DNA of 64,000 bases from Bdellovibrio sp. (GTDB taxonomy: Bacteria > Bdellovibrionota > Bdellovibrionia > Bdellovibrionales > Bdellovibrionaceae), in NCBI GenBank assembly GCA_014376435.1, contig JACMRL010000016.1, forward strand, positions 1 through 64,000, given 5' to 3'. Below the pieces are notes generated by a model. The model saw nothing but the letters and a program-made list of their open reading frames with translations, was not told where the DNA came from and did not search any database. Position 1 is the stretch's first letter. Every line of letters starts with the position of its first letter. The position numbers and the translations under genes are program-made. Shown here piece by piece: positions 35,946-43,357 of the stretch.

Positions 35946-36275
35946 ATGTCGAAAGTTGAAGTTTATCTAGATGAAAAAGCAGTTGATAACTTAAAGTCGA
36001 TTCTGACTCATTCCGAGCACGGTATCCACGTATTGTTTGAAAACTCACTGATTTCCGAAGTCTTTAAAAATAATTACTCCGAAGATGAGTTCTTTGAAGT
36101 TGAAAACTTAAAAAAAGTTCAAGACGATTTAATTAAGCTTCTGCAGTTTAAATCCTTAAACGACAAACGTGATTTTATAAGTTCTTTAGATCAAGACTCA
36201 AAACACCGCATCGTTAGAGCTTACTTCTACATTATCGAAAACAACCTGCGCTCTAGCCAAAAACGCCCTCACTAA
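35946..36275 (+). CDS. Small conserved hypothetical protein
   Basis: The 109-residue acidic, helical cytosolic protein has a strong GAAGGAG ribosome site. The second half contains a helix-rich segment (DLIKLLQFKSLNDKRDFISS, then HRIVRAYFYIIENNL). No motif or family is recognised. It stands alone between a divergent gene and a terminator whose loop contains the stop codon, so it is a monocistronic unit. Confidence 0.72.
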   Translation: MSKVEVYLDEKAVDNLKSILTHSEHGIHVLFENSLISEVFKNNYSEDEFFEVENLKKVQDDLIKLLQFKSLNDKRDFISSLDQDSKHRIVRAYFYIIENNLRSSQKRPH

Positions 36276-36310
36276 GCCATTATCCAACGGGCGTTTAATC
36301 TTTATTTTTC
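36261..36310 (+). terminator. Terminator after the 35946 gene
   Basis: An 8-bp stem AAACGCCC / GGGCGTTT (36261-36268 and 36289-36296) with a 20-base loop holding the stop codon is followed by a T-rich tract. Confidence 0.55.
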
Positions 36311-36459
36311 TGTCGAAAAGTTGGCCATAATAATAAAAACTCAATCGATGTGCTTTTTTATGTCGAACTTGCATGATCTTATTTTGAAATTCTTTTTGCT
36401 TTATTCGATTTTTCATCGCTCCTCATGAATACTGATTGAAACCACAAAGGGAGATCAAG

Positions 36460-37653
36460 ATGGTCTTAAGAAAATCGCACAATCAGTCACGCAAAAAAAC
36501 CTACACAGTCTTTGCATTAAGCTCGTTATTACTGAGTTCTTGCGGAATTAAAGTTGCCGATCAACCCAATGAAGTTGTTAAACAAATTAATTTAAGCGCT
36601 GGAGTGAGCTCTTTAGCGGTTAATGTGAATCAATATCCTTCTAATAAAATCGTCTGCGATCCCTTTAGCGGTGGCGGAACGGCGACGACTAGCTACGAAA
36701 AAGGTATCAAGGCTTCGTTATTTTACCTAACTTCGGGTATGCCCCGAATGTATAATTCAAACAACTACACGCAATTCGCTAAAAAATCAGACCAGAATAT
36801 TTTCTTGGCTGATATGAACGTGCCCACCCGCATGTTCACGGAAGGTTTTACGACGACGAGCGGAAATGTTTTAAAAAATGATGCAAACCAAAAATTAATT
36901 GAATACTTCGGTTTAAAAATGACGACGAATATTGTTTTATCGGATACCGATGAACCCGGAGATTACGAATTAGCCATGTTAGCCGACGATGGAACAACAT
37001 TAAAAATTAAATCTGGTACCACCGAAATTTCCGATGAAATCTTAATTGATAATGAAGGCGATCACCCGACCCGCATGGGCTGCGCGAAACGTATCGTAAA
37101 TATGAAACGAAGCGTGATGTTACCCATCGAGGCTACCTATTACCAGGGACCTCGTTACCATATTTCAAACGTTTTAATTTGGAGAAAAGCAAGTTTTGCA
37201 GCTAAGGATCCGCTATGTAACCAGCTAGGTAATTATTTGTATTTTAATCCCGATCAAAATTCAGCTCCGCAAAAAGCTTTTCACGATTTAGAAGCGCGCG
37301 GCTGGAAAATACTTTCTCCAGATAATTTTCTGATCAGTAAAACTAGTACAGATTATAATCCATGTATTCAAGGAACAGACCCAGTTATTTCAAACTTTGC
37401 CGTGGGCGAAATTATTTTAACAAATGTTCGACTTTCGTGGACAACCGATATCGTGGCAACTTCTCACGTCGAATTAACAAATACAAAAACGGGCCAAGTA
37501 ACTTTAACTCAGTCCGATAACGTACTGCGAACGACCCACGATATTAATTTAACGGGCCTCGAGCCCGCTACGACGTATCGGGTAAAAGCCATCAGCGTTT
37601 CATCCGACTTAGGTCGAAGTACTAGCGCGGAACTTTCTTTTACAACTCAGTAA
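36460..37653 (+). CDS. Lipoprotein with PA14-like and fibronectin type III-like domains
   Basis: The ATG at 36460 follows AAAGGGAG; an in-frame TTG at 36436 is less likely. The product is 397 residues. The signal peptide ends in a lipobox LLLSSC (about Cys 28). The middle (about 75-235) has the PA14 pattern GDYELAMLADDGTTLKI, then pressure toward ATYYQGPRYHISNVLIW, typical of this carbohydrate- or protein-binding beta barrel. The last 90 residues (PVISNFAVGEIIL...LSWTTD...TTYRVKAIS) are a fibronectin type III-like domain. It is probably an outer-membrane adhesin or binding protein. Confidence 0.78.
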   Translation: MVLRKSHNQSRKKTYTVFALSSLLLSSCGIKVADQPNEVVKQINLSAGVSSLAVNVNQYPSNKIVCDPFSGGGTATTSYEKGIKASLFYLTSGMPRMYNSNNYTQFAKKSDQNIFLADMNVPTRMFTEGFTTTSGNVLKNDANQKLIEYFGLKMTTNIVLSDTDEPGDYELAMLADDGTTLKIKSGTTEISDEILIDNEGDHPTRMGCAKRIVNMKRSVMLPIEATYYQGPRYHISNVLIWRKASFAAKDPLCNQLGNYLYFNPDQNSAPQKAFHDLEARGWKILSPDNFLISKTSTDYNPCIQGTDPVISNFAVGEIILTNVRLSWTTDIVATSHVELTNTKTGQVTLTQSDNVLRTTHDINLTGLEPATTYRVKAISVSSDLGRSTSAELSFTTQ

Positions 37654-37686
37654 TTAGCGAATTTCTACCGATAAGTCTGATAGCCT

Positions 37687-37965
37687 ATGAAAGCAATCAG
37701 CCTTATTTTTTTACTTATGCTTTTCGGTAGTTTGCCCAGCCAGGCTGAATACCGCGTATTCGTTTTACAACTTGTAAATTCAAAAACAAATGTTGTCAGA
37801 CAAATTCAGACGACCCTTGATCCAGAACAATATGAAACTTATTATCCCCACTCTCCCGACGAAAAACTGACCTACGTCCAGACATGGCGCTGCCGTGGCC
37901 GCACCGATTTTTTAAAGCCCCACTGTACCCCACCACAAAAACCTCTAACTAAGGCCCAGAATTAA
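37687..37965 (+). CDS. Small exported protein
   Basis: The 92-residue protein has a clear signal peptide (MKAISLIFLLMLFGSLPSQA, cleavage after residue 20). The mature part has two cysteines (CRGRTDFLKPHC) likely to be disulphide-bonded and a beta-rich start. It follows the PA14 lipoprotein by 33 bases and may be co-transcribed. No family is recognised. Confidence 0.7.
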   Translation: MKAISLIFLLMLFGSLPSQAEYRVFVLQLVNSKTNVVRQIQTTLDPEQYETYYPHSPDEKLTYVQTWRCRGRTDFLKPHCTPPQKPLTKAQN

Positions 37966-37997
37966 TCTTTTTTCGCTCTGTATGAATCCCGTTTTGC

Positions 37998-38003
37998 TAC
38001 ACT
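37998..38003 (+). promoter_or_regulatory. Extended -10 box of a probably leaderless transcript
   Basis: TGC-TACACT ends 6 bases before the ATG at 38010; there is no Shine-Dalgarno. Confidence 0.45.
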
Positions 38004-38009
38004 AAGTAC

Positions 38010-38771
38010 ATGGCAGATCCAATACAAAACAAACGCGGTTATTTACGTCAAGTTCAACAAGAGCAAGCGCAAAAAAAACGCGAACTCATGTCGCAACAAA
38101 AAGAAGATATGAAATCTTTGCGGCAGTATTATTCTGAAGAAGGCAAAAAAGTAGATTCAGAATCAGCCGCGGCCGTTAACCACATCAAATCTCAAGGTGG
38201 CGATGCGAAACAAATGCGGATGGAACGCATGCAACAAGCACAAGAACAACGCGAAGCACGCCAGCAAGAAGTTGATGAGATGCGCGCCGAAAGATCGTCC
38301 GGCTTACGCTCGCCCGCTTCCCGCGCGGAAGATAACGGTGGAGAAGTAGAAGAATCTAGTGTTGATAAAAAATCTTTGTATAACCGTAAAGCGATGAAAG
38401 CTGCGCCCGTAACACAAAATTACGAGACAAAAGAGTCTGACGATTTCTACCGCGTAAAAAATCGCGGTAGCCGTGTTTCAGAAAATAACCAAGGTTATGT
38501 GATTGAAGCTTATGCGCCGGAACACGAAAAAGATAATTTGCGAGTTTCTATCCACCGTAATAAAGCTGTCGTCTCAGGCCAAAGAAAATTTGGGGATGAA
38601 GCGGTCGATGGCAATAAAACAATGCGCACCAATAATTTTCAAACTTTCCGTGAAGAATTTAACTTGGGCCGCCCCGTAACCAGCGAAGGCATTACGCGTG
38701 AGCGCGTGGGTGATTTTGTACGATTTACGATTCCGAAACTAGAAGCCATGAGTGGCGACGAAGACGAATAA
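38010..38771 (+). CDS. Coiled-coil protein with Hsp20/alpha-crystallin-like C-terminus
   Basis: The protein has 253 residues. Residues 1-100 are a highly charged Gln/Glu/Lys/Arg coiled coil (EEGKKVDSESAAAVNHIKSQ, then MERMQQAQEQREARQQEVDE). A linker follows. From about 160 on there is an alpha-crystallin-like sandwich: GYVIEAYAPEHEKDNLRVSI, NKAVVSGQRK, FQTFREEFNLGRPVTSEGIT and GDFVRFTIPK, which match the A-x-x-PG / F-x-R-x-F-x-L / G-V-L-x-I-x-P-K layout of small heat-shock proteins. It is probably a holdase-type chaperone tethered through the coiled coil; the fusion is unusual. A terminator overlaps its stop codon. Confidence 0.75.
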   Translation: MADPIQNKRGYLRQVQQEQAQKKRELMSQQKEDMKSLRQYYSEEGKKVDSESAAAVNHIKSQGGDAKQMRMERMQQAQEQREARQQEVDEMRAERSSGLRSPASRAEDNGGEVEESSVDKKSLYNRKAMKAAPVTQNYETKESDDFYRVKNRGSRVSENNQGYVIEAYAPEHEKDNLRVSIHRNKAVVSGQRKFGDEAVDGNKTMRTNNFQTFREEFNLGRPVTSEGITRERVGDFVRFTIPKLEAMSGDEDE

Positions 38772-38781
38772 TCTTCGTTTT
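38759..38781 (+). terminator. Terminator overlapping the stop codon
   Basis: A 6-bp stem CGAAGA / TCTTCG has a 7-base loop that includes the TAA stop and is followed by TTTT. Confidence 0.6.
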
Positions 38782-38803
38782 AGAGTAGATAAAACCAAAA
38801 AAA

Positions 38804-39028
38804 CTAATCAGCTAATTGATGAAAAATTTCTTTCATCACGAATTCACGGCGCTGAATCATTACGTCTAATTGATTTAACTGCGCATGCATCTGTTCAATT
38901 AAATTCATTCTGACCGTCGTATGATCAGACATCTCATTGTATACGACCACATCACTAAACTCGATCGCCATATTTTGCGTTACTTGTTCATTGATTTCGG
39001 TTTTTTGATTCACATTTACAATTTTCAT
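38804..39028 (-). CDS. Small hypothetical protein downstream of matrixin-like protease
   Basis: The 74-residue cytosolic protein starts at the ATG at 39028, which follows GAAGG at good spacing; the in-frame TTG at 39046 was rejected. The last 35 residues (MNLIEQMHAQLNQLDVMIQR) are a likely coiled coil. It starts 20 bases after the protease gene, so it is probably its operon partner. No family is recognised. Confidence 0.65.
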   Translation of the reverse strand: MKIVNVNQKTEINEQVTQNMAIEFSDVVVYNEMSDHTTVRMNLIEQMHAQLNQLDVMIQRREFVMKEIFHQLAD

Positions 39029-39047
39029 ATCTACCTTCTTTAACAAC

Positions 39048-39704
39048 TTAGTTATATTCGCAACTTAAAGACTCTTGATCTGACCCTGCTAACTGCACCC
39101 GATTATCATTCGGCGCTAAATGCGTTGCCATCACCGTACGGCCTTCGCGATGTTTAAGGCCTAAAAAATGCCCCATCTCGTGAAGAATAAGTGCTTCGAA
39201 ACTGTAACCATCACTCGGGGATCTACCTTGCTTTTTAAAGCTGGCGGAACCGGTCAGAACTTGAGGATTTTGATCATAGTAACTGAAGTCAGCAGCGTTG
39301 ACACGAATGTCCGCTTCTTGAATCTCATCACCCGCCCAGTAGACAGATGTGCGACCTTGCTCAGAAGTTTTATCTGACTCCCAATCGGATAAAAAGTAAA
39401 TACCATTTTTTTGATCTCTGGCCAAAGTTCCTAATTGTGAAGAATCTTCAGAGATTTCAATTACTTTACGGCCAGCGTTTATTTCCCAAGTCTTTGCGGC
39501 GCGGTAAATTGCCGGACGTAGAGTTGCCGGCACCGAAGAGTGAATATAAAGTGTAACCGGTTGCTTGGTTTTCCACGCGACACGCTGGCCATAGATATTT
39601 TGAACAAAACCGCAATCATTTTGGTTTTTTGGCGCGCACGAAGAGGCAAATATCGCGATGATGATTCCAAAAGTAATGATAATGATTTGAACAGTTTTCT
39701 TCAT
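39048..39704 (-). CDS. Matrixin-like zinc metalloprotease, lipoprotein
   Basis: The signal peptide ends in a lipobox AIFASSC (Cys 23). The catalytic motif HEMGHFLGLKH (175-185) is the full metzincin HExxHxxGxxH, followed at about 191 by a VMAT Met-turn. The 218-residue length is a bare catalytic domain, with no hemopexin or PG-binding part and no visible prodomain cysteine switch, as in several bacterial matrixins. It is likely anchored in the outer membrane and cleaves proteins outside the cell or in prey. The start codon overlaps the stop codon of a small upstream ORF (ATGA). Confidence 0.88.
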   Translation of the reverse strand: MKKTVQIIIITFGIIIAIFASSCAPKNQNDCGFVQNIYGQRVAWKTKQPVTLYIHSSVPATLRPAIYRAAKTWEINAGRKVIEISEDSSQLGTLARDQKNGIYFLSDWESDKTSEQGRTSVYWAGDEIQEADIRVNAADFSYYDQNPQVLTGSASFKKQGRSPSDGYSFEALILHEMGHFLGLKHREGRTVMATHLAPNDNRVQLAGSDQESLSCEYN

Positions 39705-39904
39705 CTATCTTTCCATATTTCAAATCTCTGACCATTCATTGATCTTTCAAATCGAATGCTTTGATTTTTACCGATTCGAAATGAGATGAAAAATGCTACA
39801 GGACTATTCTCGCTAACACCCCTTACAAAGAAATGGTTATACGAGCTATTAGGCAGACCTAAGAGGTAAATCGCACCGCTTCTGTACTCTAAAGTCACAG
39901 TCAT
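39701..39904 (-). CDS. Small protein resembling a KTSC domain, coupled to the protease
   Basis: From an ATG at 39904 the ORF encodes 67 residues; an in-frame GTG at 39958 is possible. The sequence YRSGAIYLLGLPNSSYNHFF, then S-x-x-SPVAFF, follows the KTSC pattern F-x-x-G-x-x-Y-x-Y-x-x-V-P-x-x-x-Y-x-x-L. Its stop codon shares ATGA with the start of the metalloprotease gene, which suggests coupled translation. There is no good Shine-Dalgarno. If real it would be a very small RNA- or lysyl-tRNA-associated-type domain; the evidence is pattern only. Confidence 0.4.
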   Translation of the reverse strand: MTVTLEYRSGAIYLLGLPNSSYNHFFVRGVSENSPVAFFISFRIGKNQSIRFERSMNGQRFEIWKDR

Positions 39905-39959
39905 AGCCCAATTAAAGGTTCCAAGTTGGCACCGTATTCTGTATCTAGTTGAAAACACT

Positions 39960-40011
39960 AAAGTTCAAAAATTGGCAAGGCAGTTGCTATGTATTATTGT
40001 AAGACAAAGCT
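39960..40011. other. Intergenic DNA leading into the structured leader
   Basis: No ORF or promoter of clear quality is seen here. The stem-loop-rich region that starts at 40012 is described separately. Confidence 0.4.
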
Positions 40012-40228
40012 GGTAACCCCGGCAACCTTCACTCCTCCACGATCGTGGAACCCTATGAGTGAAAACTTACCCATCACATACTTCCTTCGCTGGAAGGGGA
40101 AAAACCCCCGGCCTCCAGCCCGCGCGCAAAATGAAAGTGAAATGATCTGTCATGACCCGCGTGCGCCCTTGACCATGTCAATAAGCTTTACGAAGATAAG
40201 TTTAAACAAATTTCTGTCATCGACAGAA
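40012..40228 (+). ncRNA. Candidate structured leader RNA upstream of a lipoprotein gene
   Basis: Several nested stems can be read directly. GGTAA (40012-40016) pairs with TTACC (40067-40071); inside it TTCACTC (40028-40034) pairs with GAGTGAA (40057-40063), and inside that CCAC-GATC-GTGG (40037-40048). A second stem-loop joins GCTGGA (40089-40094) to TCCAGC (40114-40119) around GGGG/CCCC. A third joins GCGCGC (40122-40127) to GTGCGC (40161-40166). A last hairpin TTCTGTC-ATC-GACAGAA (40212-40228) touches the AGGAGG ribosome site. GACAGA can also pair with TCTGTC at 40146-40151, giving two mutually exclusive states. The GC content is above that of the flanks. No known riboswitch class was recognised. 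Confidence 0.5.
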
Positions 40229-40237
40229 GGAGGACTT

Positions 40238-40816
40238 ATGAAGCTAAAGAATTTAGTTTTAGCGGCTACTGTATCCGTAACGATGGGTTTATTTTTATCA
40301 TCATGCGCATCGAATCCAAATAAAGCAGAAAAAATTGATACTCGTCTCGATCACTCAGGCCAAGTCAGTGGCGACACTGAACTAGGCGTTAAAAACGGAA
40401 ACATGGTCGTTCAGAAAAAAGTTATGATGAACGAAGAACTTCGCAAATTACAATATGAAGTCTACGAATTAGAAGACCGCGTTTACGGAAACCGCAAATA
40501 TGGATCATTAGGCTTGTACGGCGTACTGCGCGATTGCAAATTGCAATTATCAGATCCTAAAAACGGCGGAGACGGGAAATTAATGTGGACCGAACCAATC
40601 GACCGCGTCACTGATAAAGAAGACGATTTTAAAATCGGTTTAGACGAAAGCAAAAAATTAGTGGGCGTGTCTGAGGAATTTTTATCGGAGCGTATCGCGC
40701 GCTTCCGCGGTTACAAATCTTTATTAGCTAAACGCCAAGATGAATACGAAGAAAAACTAGCAATTTGCAAATCGGATTTAAAAAGCCGCATCAGTAAAGC
40801 AACAACTAGTAACTAA
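40238..40816 (+). CDS. Lipoprotein with coiled-coil region
   Basis: The ATG at 40238 follows GAAGGAGG, a near-perfect ribosome site, and gives 192 residues; the longer upstream ORF runs through the structured leader and is not protein-like. The signal peptide ends in a lipobox LFLSSC (Cys about 20). The mature protein is helical and charged with a YEVYELEDRVYGNRKYG segment and a C-terminal coil. No family is recognised. It is probably controlled by the leader RNA, and it is followed after 22 bases by a small exported protein. Confidence 0.75.
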   Translation: MKLKNLVLAATVSVTMGLFLSSCASNPNKAEKIDTRLDHSGQVSGDTELGVKNGNMVVQKKVMMNEELRKLQYEVYELEDRVYGNRKYGSLGLYGVLRDCKLQLSDPKNGGDGKLMWTEPIDRVTDKEDDFKIGLDESKKLVGVSEEFLSERIARFRGYKSLLAKRQDEYEEKLAICKSDLKSRISKATTSN

Positions 40817-40838
40817 TTTTATTTAACCAAGGATTTTT

Positions 40839-41177
40839 ATGAAAAGTTTAATCGCGATCACTTTACTAAGTCTGATTTCTTTTTCTGCAGTTGCTGAAAG
40901 CCTGATTTACACTCAAATCACTTTAACCAAAGACCGCGCCGATAAAAATGGCTTAAGCTTTTTAGCTAGCCCATTTGAAAAATGGTGTCACGGCGTGAAC
41001 ACTGTAATCAGCTTCGGAAGTTTTGAAGCGGCTCAATATGTAGAAAAACTAGATAATGGCTTCTACGTTTGTGACGGAAAATTTGTAGTCGGCAAGTTCA
41101 ACTCTCCGGTACAAATTTTTGAAATTGCAAAATGCAGTTTAACAGACGCCGAAGTATTAAAAGGCCAATGCCCGTAA
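40839..41177 (+). CDS. Small exported protein with two disulphides possible
   Basis: The 112-residue protein has a signal peptide (MKSLIAITLLSLISFSAVAE, cleavage after Ala-19). The mature part has four cysteines (KWCHG, YVCDG, AKCSL, GQCP) and is otherwise beta-rich. AAGGA stands before the ATG. It lies 22 bases after the 40238 lipoprotein gene, so the two probably form one unit. No family is recognised. Confidence 0.72.
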   Translation: MKSLIAITLLSLISFSAVAESLIYTQITLTKDRADKNGLSFLASPFEKWCHGVNTVISFGSFEAAQYVEKLDNGFYVCDGKFVVGKFNSPVQIFEIAKCSLTDAEVLKGQCP

Positions 41178-41247
41178 TATTTGTTCTCACGCCTTCACTA
41201 CTTTCCCCTCATAAAATCATATTGTGCTTAGCATGATGGTCCGGGAG

Positions 41248-42141
41248 CTAGTGAAGCGAATTTTTATGCATGCGCTCGCGGATGTCTTCCACTTGCGCCA
41301 CTGTGAAAGTGTAAGGCTTACCGCACATCTGACAGATAATTTCTGGTTCTTCTTCTTTTTCAATCATATCTTGTAAATCCGCTTCGCCTAAAATTTCTAA
41401 AGCCGCGATCACGCGCTCTTTAGAACATGGGCAATGGTAATTGACTTCATGATCGTGCTCGATCTGCGTAAACGGAATTCCTTCCATATACGGAGCTACT
41501 AAATCAATGGGGGTTCCACCGTCTCTAAGAATTTTTGAAATACTTGGTTTTTTATCATCAGTATTTTTTTGTAGAAGATCGACGATCGCTTCTTCCACCC
41601 CGGGCATGACTTCAATAATGACTCCGCCGGCTTTTACAACTTTTCCGTTTTGATCTAAATAAATACCTAAACCAACCACCGAACGAATTTGGTGAGATTG
41701 ATGTAAGTAGTGCGCGATATCGTCGCCGATTTCTCCGCTGACCATTTCAACGGTTCCACTAAAAGGTTGTTTTTGGAATGGTTGATGACGGGCCACCGTT
41801 AATAAACCGTGACCTAAAGCTTCCGAAACTTTCAAACCACCATCGTAATTCGGTGGTTGGTATTGTGGGTTTGGGGTGTACGCGCGAACGTGACCTTCAA
41901 AATCGGCTTCGGCATAAATACTTTTTAAAGCTCCGTTACCGCGAAATAGCAGACCAATTTGTTGTTTGTCTTTTAACTGGCTGGCTAAAAGTAACGCGCC
42001 CACCATTGCCTTACCCACCCCGGCCGTCGCGAGCGGAAATGAATTATGAAGTTTCTGCATTTCTTGCACAACTTCCGTAGCGTCAACGGCCGCGATGCGA
42101 ATTGTAAAATCGTTGGAAACAAATCTTTGTACTTTGGCCAT
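41248..42141 (-). CDS. hslO: Redox-regulated chaperone Hsp33
   Basis: Hsp33 is a holdase activated by oxidation and unfolding. The 297-residue protein has the N-terminal fold, starting KVQRFVSNDFTIRIAAV, and the C-terminal zinc switch with four cysteines: CPC (YHCPCSKERV) and CQMC (ICQMCGKPYTF). This is the expected CxC...CxxC set. It would protect proteins during oxidative stress. The promoter is textbook (TTGAGT-17-TAAAAT) with 7 bases to the ATG and no Shine-Dalgarno. Confidence 0.95.
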   Translation of the reverse strand: MAKVQRFVSNDFTIRIAAVDATEVVQEMQKLHNSFPLATAGVGKAMVGALLLASQLKDKQQIGLLFRGNGALKSIYAEADFEGHVRAYTPNPQYQPPNYDGGLKVSEALGHGLLTVARHQPFQKQPFSGTVEMVSGEIGDDIAHYLHQSHQIRSVVGLGIYLDQNGKVVKAGGVIIEVMPGVEEAIVDLLQKNTDDKKPSISKILRDGGTPIDLVAPYMEGIPFTQIEHDHEVNYHCPCSKERVIAALEILGEADLQDMIEKEEEPEIICQMCGKPYTFTVAQVEDIRERMHKNSLH

Positions 42142-42148
42142 AAAGTTA

Positions 42149-42177
42149 ATTTTAACAAATCAGTTGGGCGGACTCAA
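42149..42177 (-). promoter_or_regulatory. Promoter of hslO, near-leaderless
   Basis: TTGAGT, a 17-base spacer and TAAAAT end 7 bases before the hslO ATG. Both boxes are close to the sigma70 consensus. Confidence 0.65.
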
Positions 42178-42201
42178 CTATTAAGGTATTCTGACGGGCC
42201 T

Positions 42202-42711
42202 ATGAAGTTTGTTTTATTTCGCCATGCCCAAAAAGGTTTAACGCCCTATCATGACCCCGAACTCACTTCGGAAGGTCACCATCAGGCCAGTGCTTTAAGT
42301 GCATTGATTAAACAAAACCTACTTCCCGTTCCGACTCATCTTTGGGCTTCACCAAAAATTCGTACCACCCAAACTTTTAAATCTATCGGCGATGAATTTA
42401 AAGTTCGAATTCAAATCAGCGATCTGTTAGATCAACGCGAAGGCCATGAAAGCTTAGAAATTTTTTGTCACCGTGTACAAAGTTTATTGCAATCTTTTGA
42501 GGGTAATGCCAGCGATGAAATTCATTTTTTCTGTACTCATTATGATTGGATTGAAGAAGCAATGACTTTAATAAATTCAGATAAAGACCTGAACTCATTC
42601 GAGTTTTCGCACTGGCCACCGGCACAGTTTATTATTTTTGAAATTCAAAATGGCTTATGGAAATTTATTCGTAAAGGTACACCCACAGTTCACAAGGGAC
42701 ATGAATTATGA
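42202..42711 (+). CDS. Histidine phosphatase superfamily protein (SixA-like)
   Basis: The ATG at 42202 gives 169 residues; the longer ORF from 42046 runs back into hslO and was rejected. The RHAQKG near residue 7 is the RHG catalytic motif with Ala for Gly; the second Arg/Glu pocket (RTTQTF) and the late catalytic His (FCTHYDW) are present. It is the size of the SixA phosphohistidine phosphatase group, which dephosphorylates proteins, though substrates vary widely. TATTCT lies 9 bases before the ATG. Its stop overlaps the FAH-family gene by 11 bases. Confidence 0.82.
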   Translation: MKFVLFRHAQKGLTPYHDPELTSEGHHQASALSALIKQNLLPVPTHLWASPKIRTTQTFKSIGDEFKVRIQISDLLDQREGHESLEIFCHRVQSLLQSFEGNASDEIHFFCTHYDWIEEAMTLINSDKDLNSFEFSHWPPAQFIIFEIQNGLWKFIRKGTPTVHKGHEL

Positions 42712-43327
42712 GCAGCCGATGAATTCAAAACTCATTCGAAATGTTTGGGCCGTGGGTAGAAATTACGCAGATCACGCGGCCGAAATGAAAGTGGAAGTTC
42801 CAAAATCTCCGATGATTTTTTTAAAAGCTGGAACCTCGGTTGAAACTGGTAGCAAAATCAAACTGCCCACTTGGTCAAAAGATGTGCACCACGAATTAGA
42901 AATCGCTTACTGGATTGATGATAAATTAGAATTTACTTACCTTACCTTGGCGCTGGATTTAACCGCGCGAGATGCCCAAGCTGAGGCAAAAGCCAAAGGC
43001 CAACCATGGACGATGGCAAAATCTTTTACGGGTTCCTGCCCATTAGGCTCGTGGATCAGCCTTCAAGATGCGGGGCCGCTGGATGAGCTAACATTTGAAC
43101 TAAAAAAGAATCAGCAAGTTGTGCAAATTGGTTCGGCTAAAGAGATGATCTTTAAGCCCGAAATACTGCTGCAGTTCATTAAAAAACATTTTCCAGTTTC
43201 GGGTTCAGATATACTTCTCACGGGCACGCCGGCCGGCGTAGGTCCCCTTCAATCGGGCGATCTTTTACAGGCCACTTTACAGAGCGGTAACCGTAAGCTT
43301 TTAGCTTGCCATTGGGATGTAGAATAA
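42701..43327 (+). CDS. Fumarylacetoacetate hydrolase-family protein
   Basis: This hydrolase/decarboxylase-type enzyme binds a divalent metal at the Glu/Glu/Asp site. The start at 42701 follows AAGGGAC and overlaps the previous gene by 11 bases. VWAVGRNYADHAAEM, then IFLKAGTSVE, DVHHELEIAYW (metal Glu residues) and LLTGTPAGVGPLQSGD are diagnostic. At 208 residues it is the short FAHD1/YcgM type; such proteins act as acylpyruvate hydrolases or oxaloacetate decarboxylases. It is upstream of putA by 30 bases and may be expressed with it. Confidence 0.9.
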   Translation: MNYEQPMNSKLIRNVWAVGRNYADHAAEMKVEVPKSPMIFLKAGTSVETGSKIKLPTWSKDVHHELEIAYWIDDKLEFTYLTLALDLTARDAQAEAKAKGQPWTMAKSFTGSCPLGSWISLQDAGPLDELTFELKKNQQVVQIGSAKEMIFKPEILLQFIKKHFPVSGSDILLTGTPAGVGPLQSGDLLQATLQSGNRKLLACHWDVE

Positions 43328-43357
43328 TAGAAAATCCCTTTCATTCAGGGAGTTTTT

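Noticed and set aside
36198-36416. Minus-strand ORF over the terminator of the 35946 gene
   Set aside because: Overlaps a hairpin and a real gene; Lys/Arg/His-rich composition typical of chance frames.
39989-40237. Upstream extension of the 40238 lipoprotein gene
   Set aside because: Runs through the stem-loop region and lacks protein-like composition; the internal ATG has the Shine-Dalgarno and the signal peptide.
41193-41256. 8-base inverted repeat CTTCACTA / TAGTGAAG at the hslO 3' end
   Set aside because: Arms are 48 bases apart with no stable inner fold and no T-run, so it is probably coincidental.
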